In this document: piece by piece, positions 49,200 through 58,299 of the stretch | Layout: the number at the start of each line of letters is the position of its first letter | Position numbering within the stretch: position 1 is the stretch's first letter | Origin: Pseudomonas prosekii | Lineage (GTDB): Bacteria > Pseudomonadota > Gammaproteobacteria > Pseudomonadales > Pseudomonadaceae | DNA length: 64,000 nt | Direction: 5' to 3' | Assembly (NCBI RefSeq): GCF_900105155.1 | Contig: NZ_LT629762.1 | Span: forward strand, 2,829,001-2,893,000 | Made by a program: the position numbers and the translations under genes | The notes under the pieces: generated by a model | What the model saw: the letters and a program-made list of their open reading frames with translations, nothing else | Databases searched by the model: none | What the model was told of the DNA's origin: nothing

Positions 49200-51318
49200 C
49201 TGGCCGCGTCATCTGCTCTGCCTGAGCCTCGCTTTGCCGCTCGGAACCGCGCTGGCCTGCGGGCCGGACTTCCCGATGCGCTTGCTGGATAACCGTGGCC
49301 AGTCGCTGTCGGAGCTGCCGGAAGGCAACTTCGGGTTCGAAGTCAGCCGCCTCGGCCACGCCATCGCCGGACTGAAAAACGTCACCGCCGCCAACACCGC
49401 GCCGAACTACATCTACGACGAAACCCCGGTGGACACCGAGCCGCGCGACAAGGCTGAACAGGCCGGTTTGAGCGCCGAACAGCAAGCGCTGGTGAAGCAA
49501 TTGCGCGGTTTGACCGATGCCCGCCAAGTGGAAGAGCAGGGCGCGAGTCTGCCTGCCGAACAACGCCTGTACCTGGCCGGCGCCGTCGCCTTCAACAACG
49601 GCGACCACGGGTTGGCCGCCGAGTATTTCCACAAAGTCCTGGCGCTGCCGGCCGATCAACGCACGTTGCGCAGCACGTGGGCCGCTTACTCGTTGGGCCG
49701 CGCCTTGTTTGCCGCGCATGACACGGCGGGCGCCGCGCCTGACCTGTTGGCGCAGGCGCAAAAGGCGTTCGCGCAGACTCGCCAATTGAGCATCGACGGT
49801 TTCAGCGATCCGCTGGAACTGGGCGTCGCCAGCCTCGGCGAAGAAGCGCGCGTGGTCATGACCGCCGGCGACTGGAACCGCGCCATCGAGCTGTACGCCA
49901 CGCAAAACGTCCACGGTTCGGCAGTGGGCTATTCCTCGCTGAAACAATTGGTCGGTGAACTGGCGGCGATGCCGGAACCGCAAGTCGCCGCGTTGCTGCA
50001 GGGCAAAACCGTGCAGCAATTGGTCACGGCATCATTGATCAGTCGCGTCGGTTGGTCATTTGGTGAGCAACCTGAGAACGAAAAGAAGCTGATCAAACTG
50101 CTGCAAAACAGCACACGCGGCAGCCTCGAAAATGCTGATCGCCTCGCCGCGCTGAATTATCAGCAGGGCGATTACGCCAGCGCCAAAGGGTTTGTCGAGC
50201 ACGCCGGTGACGGCGGTCTGGCGTGGTGGGTGCGGGCCAAACTGGCGTTGCGCGAGGGCGACAAAACGGCAGCGACGGCGGCGTATGCCAAAGCCGCCCA
50301 AGCGTTCCCCGACAACGAATCCTGGGGCGCGCGGCAGACCCCGGACTGGGATTACGAAAGCCTTGAGCCGAAATGCCGGGTCGAGGGTGAGAGCGCGATT
50401 CTTGCGTTGCAACGCGGCGATTATCTGCAAGCGTTCGATCAGCTCTATCGCAGCCAATCGATCTATTGGCTCGACGCCGCGACCGTCGCCGAGCGCGTGC
50501 TGACCGTCGATGAACTCAAGCAATACGTCGATAAGCAAGTGCCGGCGCCGCCGCCGCGAACCCAGCAGGAACGCGACAACTACGTGCCGCTGCCGGTGGC
50601 CGCGAGTTTGCGCAATTTGCTCGGGCGGCGCTTGTTGCGTGAGGAGCGCTTCGATGAGGCGCCGGCTTATTTCGACAATGTCGAACTGCAAAACAAAGCC
50701 AAGGCCTACGCGCATTTTCGAAACGAGGCCAATAGCGCTTGGTGGCCAACCACCCGCGCCGCGGCGCTGTTCAACGCCGCGGCGTTTGCGCGGATGTCGG
50801 GAATGGAGATCCTGGGCTATGAAATGGCCCCGGATTACGCCACGTTCGGTGGCAACTACAGCCTGGAAAGTACAGAGCTGAAAGTCGGGCCACTGGTGGC
50901 TGAGGATGAAGTTCAACGCCAGCAGGCCAGCGCCGCCAAACCGGATCAGCGTTACCACTATCGGTTTATCGCCACCGCGCTGGCCAGCCGCGCGGCGGAC
51001 AATTTGCCGCACACCAGCAGCGCTTTTGCCGCCGTGCTGTGCACCGCGGCGGGCTGGAATTCCAGTCTCGAAGATCAAAGCGCGCTGTATCAGCGTTACG
51101 TCAAGGAAGGGCCGTACGTGGTCTGGGCCGGTGACTTTGGCCACCAGTGCCCGTATCCCGACTTTGAAAATGCCAGCAAACGCTACGTGACCCAAGCCAC
51201 GGATTCGGTGCGTTCAGCGCTGCGCCCGTACAAAACGCCGGTGCAGATCGGCGCGGTGGTGGTTGTGGTGGCCGGCGCGCTGCTGCTGATCAACCGCCGT
51301 CGGCGCACAACCCGCTAA
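49186..51318 (+). CDS. Exported repeat-containing protein of unknown function (710 aa)
   Basis: I do not recognise a named family. The 710-residue protein starts MFTRNWPRHLLCLSLALPLGTALAC, a signal sequence with a borderline lipobox. It has helical, TPR-like repeats (for example LYLAGAVAFNNGDHGLAAEYFHKVLALPADQRTLRSTWAAYSLGRALFAAHD; RLAALNYQQGDYASAKGFVEHA). It ends with a membrane helix (VQIGAVVVVVAGALLLI) and Arg-rich RRRRTTR, so it is probably anchored by the C-terminus with a large periplasmic part. AAGGAGG at 49174-49180 is an excellent ribosome-binding site, inside the DUF3142 gene. A role in envelope assembly is a guess. Confidence 0.75.
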   Translation: MFTRNWPRHLLCLSLALPLGTALACGPDFPMRLLDNRGQSLSELPEGNFGFEVSRLGHAIAGLKNVTAANTAPNYIYDETPVDTEPRDKAEQAGLSAEQQALVKQLRGLTDARQVEEQGASLPAEQRLYLAGAVAFNNGDHGLAAEYFHKVLALPADQRTLRSTWAAYSLGRALFAAHDTAGAAPDLLAQAQKAFAQTRQLSIDGFSDPLELGVASLGEEARVVMTAGDWNRAIELYATQNVHGSAVGYSSLKQLVGELAAMPEPQVAALLQGKTVQQLVTASLISRVGWSFGEQPENEKKLIKLLQNSTRGSLENADRLAALNYQQGDYASAKGFVEHAGDGGLAWWVRAKLALREGDKTAATAAYAKAAQAFPDNESWGARQTPDWDYESLEPKCRVEGESAILALQRGDYLQAFDQLYRSQSIYWLDAATVAERVLTVDELKQYVDKQVPAPPPRTQQERDNYVPLPVAASLRNLLGRRLLREERFDEAPAYFDNVELQNKAKAYAHFRNEANSAWWPTTRAAALFNAAAFARMSGMEILGYEMAPDYATFGGNYSLESTELKVGPLVAEDEVQRQQASAAKPDQRYHYRFIATALASRAADNLPHTSSAFAAVLCTAAGWNSSLEDQSALYQRYVKEGPYVVWAGDFGHQCPYPDFENASKRYVTQATDSVRSALRPYKTPVQIGAVVVVVAGALLLINRRRRTTR

Positions 51319-51321
51319 GGC

Positions 51322-51951
51322 TCACGCCTGTTGCACAAAGGTCAGCCGCAACGCGAAGCCGATCAACAGGCTGCCAAACAGCCATTGCTGCACCCGTTGG
51401 GCCGAAGGACTGCGTTGCAGCCAACGGCCCAGCGCGGCGCCGACCAGTGCGTAAGCGCTGTCGAACAGTAAACCAACCGCCACCAGCGCCACGCCGAGCA
51501 GGGCGAACTGCGCGAGCACCGGCCCGCCGTGGGGATTGATGAACTGCGGCAGCAACACCGAGCAAAACAGCAAGGCTTTGGGGTTGAGCAGATTGGTCAG
51601 CAAACCGCGCTGGATCGACTCGCGCCAGTGCGGTTTTTCCAGGGTCGCCGCGGCAGTGTTCAAATTCGGCAGCATCGTCGTGCGCAAGCATTGGATGCCG
51701 ATCCACAACAGGTACGCGGCACCGACCAGCCGCACCACATCAAACGTCCACGGCGCTGCTTTGAACAACGCCGCCAGCCCCAGCGCCGCTAGCGCGACAT
51801 GACAACCCCGTGCGATGCCCAAACCAATCGCCGTGGCCAGCGCCGCGCCTCGGCCCTGACGCGCGCCGGTTTGCAGCAGCAGGATCATGTCCGGGCCGGG
51901 CAACAGAAACACCACCGCCAGCGCCATGAAAAACAGCCAGAGACTTTGCAT
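51322..51951 (-). CDS. LysE-family amino-acid exporter
   Basis: The 209-residue inner-membrane exporter has six hydrophobic segments. It starts MQSLWLFFMALAVVFLLPGPDMILLLQTGARQGRGAALATAIGLGIARGCHV, with the PGPD motif (residues about 19-22) and the GxxxG-containing loop of the LysE/RhtB family. The ATG at 51951 is chosen for this N-terminus over the longer frame to 52074. It is divergent from an Lrp-family gene 146 bases away, which very likely regulates it. The exported amino acid is unknown. Confidence 0.9.
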   Translation of the reverse strand: MQSLWLFFMALAVVFLLPGPDMILLLQTGARQGRGAALATAIGLGIARGCHVALAALGLAALFKAAPWTFDVVRLVGAAYLLWIGIQCLRTTMLPNLNTAAATLEKPHWRESIQRGLLTNLLNPKALLFCSVLLPQFINPHGGPVLAQFALLGVALVAVGLLFDSAYALVGAALGRWLQRSPSAQRVQQWLFGSLLIGFALRLTFVQQA

Positions 51952-52097
51952 GTTGCACCGCCATTCGTTGTCGATTTGGTCAATCCAGTCTATGGCGGGA
52001 GGGCAGGGCAGGTGCGTGCGTAGTTGGCTTCTAAACTCAGCGGGATTGGCATAACCTGCCACGCAACCACTCATTCACCATCAGGATCTGCCAAGCG

Positions 52098-52574
52098 ATG
52101 AAACTCGATGCCTACGACCGCAAGATTCTCGCCGCCCTGCAACGCGACGGGCGCCTGAGCAATGTGCAATTGGCTGATGAGATCGGGTTGTCGGCGTCGC
52201 CGTGTTTGCGTCGGGTGCGGATGCTGGAGGAGGCGGGGGTGATTCGCGGCTATCAGGCGAATGTCGATCGCGATGAAGTCGGGCTCGGGTTGACGGTGTT
52301 TGTCGGGGTCAAGGTTGAACGGCACAACGACGAACAGGCCGATACGTTTCGCGAGGCGGTGACGGCGCTGCCGGAAGTTATTTCGGCGTTTCTGGTGTCG
52401 GGGGAATCGGACTTTCTGCTGCAAGTGGTAGTGCCGGACTTGCGCGCGTACGAGCGTTTTCTCACCGGGCGCTTGCTCAAGTTGCCGGGGGTCAGCGACA
52501 TTCGCAGCAATTTCGCGATCCACACTGTGAAAACCCCAGGCGCGCTGCCGCTCGGGCATTTGCCAGCCAGTTAA
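52098..52574 (+). CDS. Lrp/AsnC-family transcriptional regulator
   Basis: The 158-residue regulator has an N-terminal helix-turn-helix (LDAYDRKILAALQRDGRLSNVQLADEIGLSASPCLRRVRMLEEAGVIRGYQA, residues 3-54). The ligand-sensing RAM domain follows (about 66-145: GLGLTVFVGVKVE...VISAFLVSGESDFLLQVVV...LPGVSDIRSNFAI). The divergent LysE-type exporter is the obvious target, as in many Lrp-exporter pairs. Confidence 0.92.
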   Translation: MKLDAYDRKILAALQRDGRLSNVQLADEIGLSASPCLRRVRMLEEAGVIRGYQANVDRDEVGLGLTVFVGVKVERHNDEQADTFREAVTALPEVISAFLVSGESDFLLQVVVPDLRAYERFLTGRLLKLPGVSDIRSNFAIHTVKTPGALPLGHLPAS

Positions 52575-52575
52575 G

Positions 52576-52606
52576 GATCGTTCCCACGCGGAGCGCAGGA
52601 ACGATC
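52576..52606. terminator. Inverted repeat between lrp-type gene and lpd pseudogene
   Basis: GATCGTTCC (52576-52584) pairs with GGAACGATC (52598-52606). It resembles the short GTTCCCACGC repeats common in this genus. It has no T-run, so it may be only a weak terminator or a repeat remnant between two convergent genes. Confidence 0.4.
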
Positions 52607-52617
52607 ATGTGTCTGCG

Positions 52618-54018
52618 CTACATCTGCGTCGCCATCCCTTCCACATTCATTGCTGCCTGGCGCAACGCCTCGGAGCGGGTCGGGTGCGGGTGGCAGGTCA
52701 GGGCGATGTCCTCGGCCGAGGCGCTGAATTCCATGGCCACGCAATACTCGCCGATCATTTCGCTGACGCTCGGGCCGACCAGATGCACGCCGAGGATTTC
52801 ATCCGTGCGCTCATCGGCCAGCACTTTGGCAAAACCTTCGGTTTCGTGATTGATCTTCGCCCGGCTGTTGGCGGTAAACGGGAACTTGCCGACCTTGTAC
52901 GCCCGGCCCTCAGCCTTCAACTGTTCTTCGGTTTTGCCGACGCTGGCCAGCTCCGGCCGGGTGTAGATCACGTTCGGGATCAGGTTGTAATTGACCTCGC
53001 CAGCCTTGCCGACGATCTGCTCGACGCACGCCATCGCTTCGTCCTCAGCCTTGTGCGCGAGCATCGGCCCGGACGTCACATCGCCAATCACCCAGACGCC
53101 CGCCGCTTCGGTGCGATGGCCCTGGTTGGCGAGCATGCCGCGCTTGTCGGTGGCGAGGCCGACGTTCTCCAGGCCCAGACCTTCGGTGAAAGGTCGGCGA
53201 CCGATGGCGACCAGCACGTAATCCGCTTCAAGCAATTCGGCGGTGCCACCGGCAGCAGGTTCGACGCTCAGCTGCACGCCGTTCTCGGACGTGGTGGCGC
53301 TGGTGACTTTCGAACTCAACTTGAAGCTGATGCCTTGCTTGCTCAAGGAACGCTGCAAGGTCTTGCCGGCCTCGGCATCGACGCCGGGGCAAATCCGCTC
53401 GAGGTATTCGACCACCGTCACCTGCGCGCCCAAGCGCCGCCAGACCGAGCCCAGTTCCAGGCCGATCACCCCGGCGCCGATCACCACCAGGTGTTTCGGC
53501 ACCTCGCTCAACGACAGCGCGCCGGTGGAGTCGAGGATGCGCCGGTTGTCGATGTCGACGCCGGGCAGGGGAGTGGGCTCGGAGCCGGTAGCGATGATGA
53601 TGTCCTTGGCGCTCAACTCGGTTTTATCGCCGGCGCTGTCAGTGACGGTGACTTTGCCCGGCCCGTCGATATGGCCCCAGCCCTTGATCCAGTCGACTTT
53701 GTTTTTGCGAAAGAGAAACTCGATGCCCTTGGTCAGGCCGGTCACGCTTTCATCCTTCTGCTTCATCATCTGCGCGAGGTTGAGCGTCGGTTTGACCTCG
53801 ATGCCGAGATTGGCGAATTCCGCACCCATGGCCGCGTCGTACAGTTCGGAGGCGTGCAGCAAGGCTTTGGACGGCATGCAACCGACGTTCAGGCACGTAC
53901 CGCCGAGCGTCGCGCGGCCCTCGACGCACGCGGCTTTGAGGCCCTATTGGCCCGCGCGAATCGCCGCGTTATAACCGCCCGGGCCACCGCCCAGAATCAC
54001 GACGTCATAGGTGCTCAT
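52618..54018 (-). pseudogene. lpd3: Dihydrolipoamide dehydrogenase interrupted by an in-frame TAG
   Basis: This FAD/NAD flavoprotein would oxidise protein-bound dihydrolipoamide. Read from ATG 54018, codons 1-24 give MSTYDVVILGGGPGGYNAAIRAGQ, the FAD-binding start. Codon 25 (53946-53944, TAG) sits where family members have Leu. The frame then continues GLKAACVEGRATLGGTCLNVGCMPSKALLHASELYD and stays open to the end, including the redox Cys pair (CLNVGC), the NAD motif (VVIGAGVIGLELGSVW) and the C-terminal HPHPTRSEA active-site His region. A single base change (TTG to TAG) explains it. Restarting at Met48 (53877) would lose the FAD site and the redox cysteines. Either a true nonsense mutation or a sequencing error; no suppressor evidence is visible. 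Confidence 0.88.
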
Positions 54019-54239
54019 GCTTGTACTCCTGAGTAGGGACCGGATGGTTAACCGTAGCTGCTGGTAAAAATTACGAGCGTAATATGAGCGTTTCGCGGTG
54101 TTTCGGTCAAGGCTTCAGCCAGGCGACAGGTCGGCGGCTTTAGATGGAGCGATTTACAACGGAAATTTCACCCGCTTCGTTATAAGGTAACGACGAGTAA
54201 CAAGATGTGACATCGGCAATCAATAAATTCTGGGGTGGT

Positions 54240-56207
54240 ATGCAAGTCGATCTTGATGTCGATGCAACGCAAGTAAGCGGGTTGCCGCGCTTTCAGCAGG
54301 CGCAGTTTCAGCAGCGGCGGTTGCGTCAGTACGCGATAGCCCTGGGTGCGCTCGCGGCGATTGGGCTGGTGTTGGCGTTTTTCGTCGCGCTGTTTGCGCC
54401 GCAGTCGCTGTGGGGCGCGTTGCTGGTCAATCAGAGCGGCGGTTTGCTGGTGTTGATTGGCGGTTTGCAAGCGGCCGGTTGGGTCACCGAATGGCGCGCG
54501 CGGGCGATGCATCCGGCGCTGGCGCTGCCGGTTGGTGCCGACGAAGAAGTGCCTAAGCCGGTGGGCGGGTACGAACGCTTGCTCGACCGAATCGGCCAGC
54601 GCTGGGTGCGCATGCTCGCGCAGATCGGCGCGCCGACGTTGTGGCTGGCCGGTTGGGCGTTGTTGACGTTGTACAGCATCGCGCAAGTCTGGAACCTGAG
54701 TCTGGCCCCGGCCACGCTGGGTGTGTCAGCCAGTGTCGGCGCTTCGTTGTCGTTGCTGCTGGCCTTCGGTTTGCTGGTGCTGGAACGCCAACTCGCGCAG
54801 GAAAACGCCGCCGAATGGCCGGAGGCGAACGCGTTGGCGCAGCTCACGCGCGTGGCGATTATCTGCCTGGTGCTGAGCGCGTTGTGCCTGTTGTTCGCCA
54901 ACCAAACCGCAGTTTGGCCGGTACGTCTGGCGGTGTTGATCGGTCTGCTGCCGGGGTTGGTGGCAGCCGAATTGCTGCTGCGCGCCGTGCTGTCGCTGTT
55001 CAGTCCGCCGCGCGAGCAAGTGGAACCGACATTGCTCGCGCGCAGTTTCATCGCCGACCTGCTGCGCTGGCCGCCGCAGCCGTTGCTGGCGTTGCAGCAT
55101 GAATTGCACAACCGCTTCGGCATCGACCTGCGGCAGATCTGGGCCTTCAGCTACATACGTCGCGCCTTCTTGCCGGTGCTGGCGGTGGTGGCGGTCGTCG
55201 GTTGGGCGCTGACCGGTGTTCACGAAATTCCGTTGCAGGGGCGCGGCATCTACGAGCGTTTCGGCAAACCGGTGCAAGTCTTCGGCCCTGGTTTGCACGC
55301 CGGTTTGCCGTGGCCGCTGGGTCGCGTGTTGAGCGTCGAGAACGGCGTGGTCCACGAGTTGGCCACCAGCGTCAGCGACGGAGCAGGGGTGCCGATGGCC
55401 GCTGAACCGGCAGAAGGTCCGCCGCCAGCGATCGCCAATCGCTTGTGGGACGCCAGCCACGTCAACGACAAATCCCAAGTCATCGCCAGCAGCCGCGCCG
55501 ACAAACAGAGCTTGCAGATCGTCAACATGGACGTGCGTTTCGTCTACCGCATCGGCCTCAGCGATCAAGCGGCATTGGCCGCGACTTATAACAGCGCCGA
55601 CGTACCGACGCTGATTCGCAGCACCGCGAGCCGGATTCTGGTGCACGACTTCGCGTCGCGAACCCTCGACGGTTTGCTTGGCGCCGACCGGGTAGGGCTG
55701 GGCGACGAGATTGGCCGCGCGGTGCAAGCCGACTTGCAGAAACTCGACAGCGGCGTGGAGATTCTCGCGACGGTGGTCGAAGCCATTCACCCACCGGCCG
55801 GCGCAGCCAATGCGTATCACGCGGTGCAAGCGGCGCAGATTGGCGCGCAAGCGTTGATCGCGCGTGAACGTGGCGCCGCAGCGGAGGCGACCAATCAGGC
55901 GCAATTGCAGGCCAGCGTTGCCCGCGATCAAGCGACCGCCAGTGCCCGCGAAATCAACGCGACGGCGCAGGCCTCCGACTTGCGCTTCAGCGCCGAGCGC
56001 AAGGCTTACGCCAGCGCCGGCCAGGCCTTTGTCCTCGAACACTATTTGAGTCAACTGAGCCAAGGCCTGGCCAACGCGCAGTTGCTGATCCTCGATCATC
56101 GCCTCGGCGGCAGCAGCAATGCGCCGACCATCGACCTGCGAACCTTCACGCTGCCGGCCGACCCCGCGTCGCCGCGTAACCCCGCTCAGCCAGGAGCCAC
56201 CCATTGA
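54240..56207 (+). CDS. Large SPFH-domain membrane protein (HflK-like) with six-helix N-terminal region
   Basis: The product is about 655 residues. The first about 320 residues contain roughly six hydrophobic segments (around 30-55, 70-90, 140-160, 165-185, 215-230 and 240-265). A further helix follows (AFLPVLAVVAVVGWALTGVHEI), then an SPFH/band-7 domain with HflK-like features: GRGIYERFGKPVQVFGPGLHAGLPWPLGRV, QIVNMDVRFVYRIGLSDQ and RSTASRILVHDFASRTLDGLLGADR. An Ala/Gln/Glu-rich coiled coil follows (AQIGAQALIARERGAAAEATNQAQLQ). HflK is normally about 400 residues with one helix, so the polytopic N-terminus is unusual. ATG 54240 with GGGGTGG upstream is preferred; GTG 54207 is an alternative. 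The stop overlaps the next start. Confidence 0.82.
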   Translation: MQVDLDVDATQVSGLPRFQQAQFQQRRLRQYAIALGALAAIGLVLAFFVALFAPQSLWGALLVNQSGGLLVLIGGLQAAGWVTEWRARAMHPALALPVGADEEVPKPVGGYERLLDRIGQRWVRMLAQIGAPTLWLAGWALLTLYSIAQVWNLSLAPATLGVSASVGASLSLLLAFGLLVLERQLAQENAAEWPEANALAQLTRVAIICLVLSALCLLFANQTAVWPVRLAVLIGLLPGLVAAELLLRAVLSLFSPPREQVEPTLLARSFIADLLRWPPQPLLALQHELHNRFGIDLRQIWAFSYIRRAFLPVLAVVAVVGWALTGVHEIPLQGRGIYERFGKPVQVFGPGLHAGLPWPLGRVLSVENGVVHELATSVSDGAGVPMAAEPAEGPPPAIANRLWDASHVNDKSQVIASSRADKQSLQIVNMDVRFVYRIGLSDQAALAATYNSADVPTLIRSTASRILVHDFASRTLDGLLGADRVGLGDEIGRAVQADLQKLDSGVEILATVVEAIHPPAGAANAYHAVQAAQIGAQALIARERGAAAEATNQAQLQASVARDQATASAREINATAQASDLRFSAERKAYASAGQAFVLEHYLSQLSQGLANAQLLILDHRLGGSSNAPTIDLRTFTLPADPASPRNPAQPGATH

Positions 56208-57244
56208 GCCAGCCGCATAATCACCCTCACGACGACCACGCTGGGCACGATCATGGCCATGCGGGCCACCATCACGGGCATCACCATCATCACCACGGTG
56301 ATGCGCAAGCCGCCGGGCCATTTCCGTGGCGGCGCATGGCTTGGGCGGCCTTGCTGGTGGCGTTTGCCATTGCGGCGGCGAGCCTGGTGCAAGTGCGTTC
56401 CGGCGAGGCCACGGTGATTACCCGTTTCGGCAATCCGTCGCGGGTGTTACTGGAACCGGGACTGGGCTGGCGCTGGCCGGCGCCGTTCGAAGCGGCGATT
56501 CCGGTGGACTTGCGCCTGCGCACCACGTCCAGCGGTTTGCAGGATGTCGGCACGCGCGACGGTTTGCGCATCATCGTCCAGGCTTACGTGGCGTGGCAGG
56601 TTCAGGGTGATCCGGACAATGTGCAGCGCTTTATGCGCGCGGTGCAGAACCAGCCGGATGAAGCGGCGCGGCAGATTCGCACCTTCGTCGGCTCGGCGCT
56701 GGAAACCACCGCCAGCAGTTTTGACTTGGCCAACCTGGTGAACACCGACGCCAATCAAGTGCACATCGCCGATTTTGAAGCGCAACTGCGCCAGCAAATC
56801 GATCAGCAGTTGCTCACCACTTATGGCGTGCGCGTGCTGCAAGTTGGCATCGAGCGGCTGACGTTGCCGTCGGTGACGCTCACCGCCACGGTTGATCGCA
56901 TGCGCGCCGAGCGTGAAACAATCGCCACCGAACGCACGGCGATCGGCAAACGTGAAGCCGCGCAAATCCGCTCCGCCGCCGAGCGCGATGCGCGGGTGGT
57001 GCAAGCTGATGCCACGGTCAAAGCAGCTGACATCGAAGCGCAATCCCGGGTCGAAGCGGCGCAGATTTATGGCCGCGCTTATGCCGGGTCGCCGCAGCTC
57101 TACAATTTGCTGCGTTCGCTCGACACCTTGGGCACGATTGTTTCGCCCGGCACCAAACTGATTTTGCGCACCGACGCGGCGCCATTCCGCGTGTTGGTTG
57201 ACGGGCCGCCGAGCCTCGACAACAAGTCCGGGTCGCAGCCATGA
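56204..57244 (+). CDS. SPFH-domain protein (HflC/HflK-like) with histidine-rich N-terminus
   Basis: The 346-residue protein has 16 histidines in its first 33 residues (MSQPHNHPHDDHAGHDHGHAG then His-rich to about 31), a likely divalent-metal-binding tail on the cytosolic side. One membrane helix follows (about 44-62, MAWAALLVAFAIAAASLVQV). Then comes the SPFH domain: SGEATVITRFGNPSRVLLEPGLGWRWPAPFEAAIPVDLRLRT, and a C-terminal Ala/Glu/Arg coiled coil (RAERETIATERTAIGKREAAQIRSAAERDARVVQADATVKAADIEAQS). The start is TTG 56204 with AGGAG upstream, overlapping the previous stop (TTGA). Association with a metal ATPase makes the His tail meaningful. Which metal is unknown. Confidence 0.85.
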   Translation: MSQPHNHPHDDHAGHDHGHAGHHHGHHHHHHGDAQAAGPFPWRRMAWAALLVAFAIAAASLVQVRSGEATVITRFGNPSRVLLEPGLGWRWPAPFEAAIPVDLRLRTTSSGLQDVGTRDGLRIIVQAYVAWQVQGDPDNVQRFMRAVQNQPDEAARQIRTFVGSALETTASSFDLANLVNTDANQVHIADFEAQLRQQIDQQLLTTYGVRVLQVGIERLTLPSVTLTATVDRMRAERETIATERTAIGKREAAQIRSAAERDARVVQADATVKAADIEAQSRVEAAQIYGRAYAGSPQLYNLLRSLDTLGTIVSPGTKLILRTDAAPFRVLVDGPPSLDNKSGSQP

Positions 57245-58299
57245 AATTAGTTCCACGTGGAACACATGCGATAAACAGCCCTTGGATTCAGGCCGGACGC
57301 TTGGCTTTTTTGGCGCTGTACGCGGTGACTATCTTGGCCGCGCTGGTCTGGGCGTTTTCGAATGTGCGGCAGATTGATCCACAGAATCGCGCGGTGGTGT
57401 TGCACTTCGGCGCGCTGGATCGCATTCAAAACGCCGGGCTATTGCTGGCGTGGCCGAGTCCTTTTGAGCAGGTGATTTTGTTGCCGGCGGCGGATCGGGT
57501 GATCGAGCGCCGCGTCGACAACTTGCTCCGTAGCGATGTCGCGTTGCAGGCGGATCGTGTGGCGACGTTTGCCACGCCGCTCAGCGATGCACTCGCCGGT
57601 TCCGGTTATTTGCTGACCGGTGACGCCGGAGTCGTGCAGCTGGACGTGCGGGTTTTTTACAAAGTCACCGAGCCTTACGCGTTCGTCCTTCAGGGCGAAC
57701 ATGTGCTACCGGCGCTGGATCGGTTGGTCACGCGCAGTGCCGTGGCGCTGACTGCCGCGCGCGATCTCGACACGATTCTGGTCGCCAGACCTGAGCTGAT
57801 CGGCGCCGACAACAAAGCCGCCGAACGCCGCGAACGCCTGCGCGGTGATCTGGTACAAAGCATCAACCAACGCCTGGCCGAACTGGCGGCGACGGGGCAG
57901 GGCATCGGCATCGAGGTCGCCCGCGTCGACGTGCAATCCAGCTTGCCCGGCCCGGCGGTCAATGCCTTCAACGCGGTGCTCACCGCCAGTCAACAGGCCG
58001 ACAAAGCCGTGGCCAATGCGCGTACCGAGGCTGAGAAACTCACCCAGATCGCCAACGAACAAGCCGACCGCGCATTGCAAGTTGCGCATGCGCAAGCCAG
58101 TGAACGACTGGCCGATGCCTCGGCCGCCACCGCTACGGTGCTGAGCCTGAGCAAAACGCAGCAACAGGGCACCGACCCGCAAATGCTCTTGCGCCTCTAT
58201 CGCGAGCGCATGCCGAAGATTCTCGGCCAGGCCGGTTCGGTGACCACGGTCGATCCAAAAGACGATTCCCGCCTGATCATTCAGGGAGCCACACAATGA
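57241..58299 (+). CDS. SPFH-domain protein (HflC-like), third of the cluster
   Basis: The 352-residue protein has one N-terminal helix (about 19-41, GRLAFLALYAVTILAALVWAF). The SPFH domain follows: NVRQIDPQNRAVVLHFGALDRIQNAGLLLAWPSPFEQVILLPAADRVIERRV, with VVQLDVRVFYKVTEPYAFVLQGE, and an Ala-rich coiled coil (about 245-320). ATGA links it to the previous gene and to the ATPase that follows (start 58296). Its first ten codons include a near-consensus parS site (57249-57264), so the N-terminal residues LVPRGT are partly dictated by that site. Confidence 0.83.
   Translation: MKLVPRGTHAINSPWIQAGRLAFLALYAVTILAALVWAFSNVRQIDPQNRAVVLHFGALDRIQNAGLLLAWPSPFEQVILLPAADRVIERRVDNLLRSDVALQADRVATFATPLSDALAGSGYLLTGDAGVVQLDVRVFYKVTEPYAFVLQGEHVLPALDRLVTRSAVALTAARDLDTILVARPELIGADNKAAERRERLRGDLVQSINQRLAELAATGQGIGIEVARVDVQSSLPGPAVNAFNAVLTASQQADKAVANARTEAEKLTQIANEQADRALQVAHAQASERLADASAATATVLSLSKTQQQGTDPQMLLRLYRERMPKILGQAGSVTTVDPKDDSRLIIQGATQ
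57249..57264. promoter_or_regulatory. parS centromere-like site (15 of 16 consensus bases)
   Basis: AGTTCCACGTGGAACA matches the ParB-binding consensus TGTTCCACGTGGAACA except for the first base. The 14-base core (57250-57263) is a perfect palindrome. It lies inside the start of a coding gene. ParB is encoded at 8417-9289 of the same window. Confidence 0.85.
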
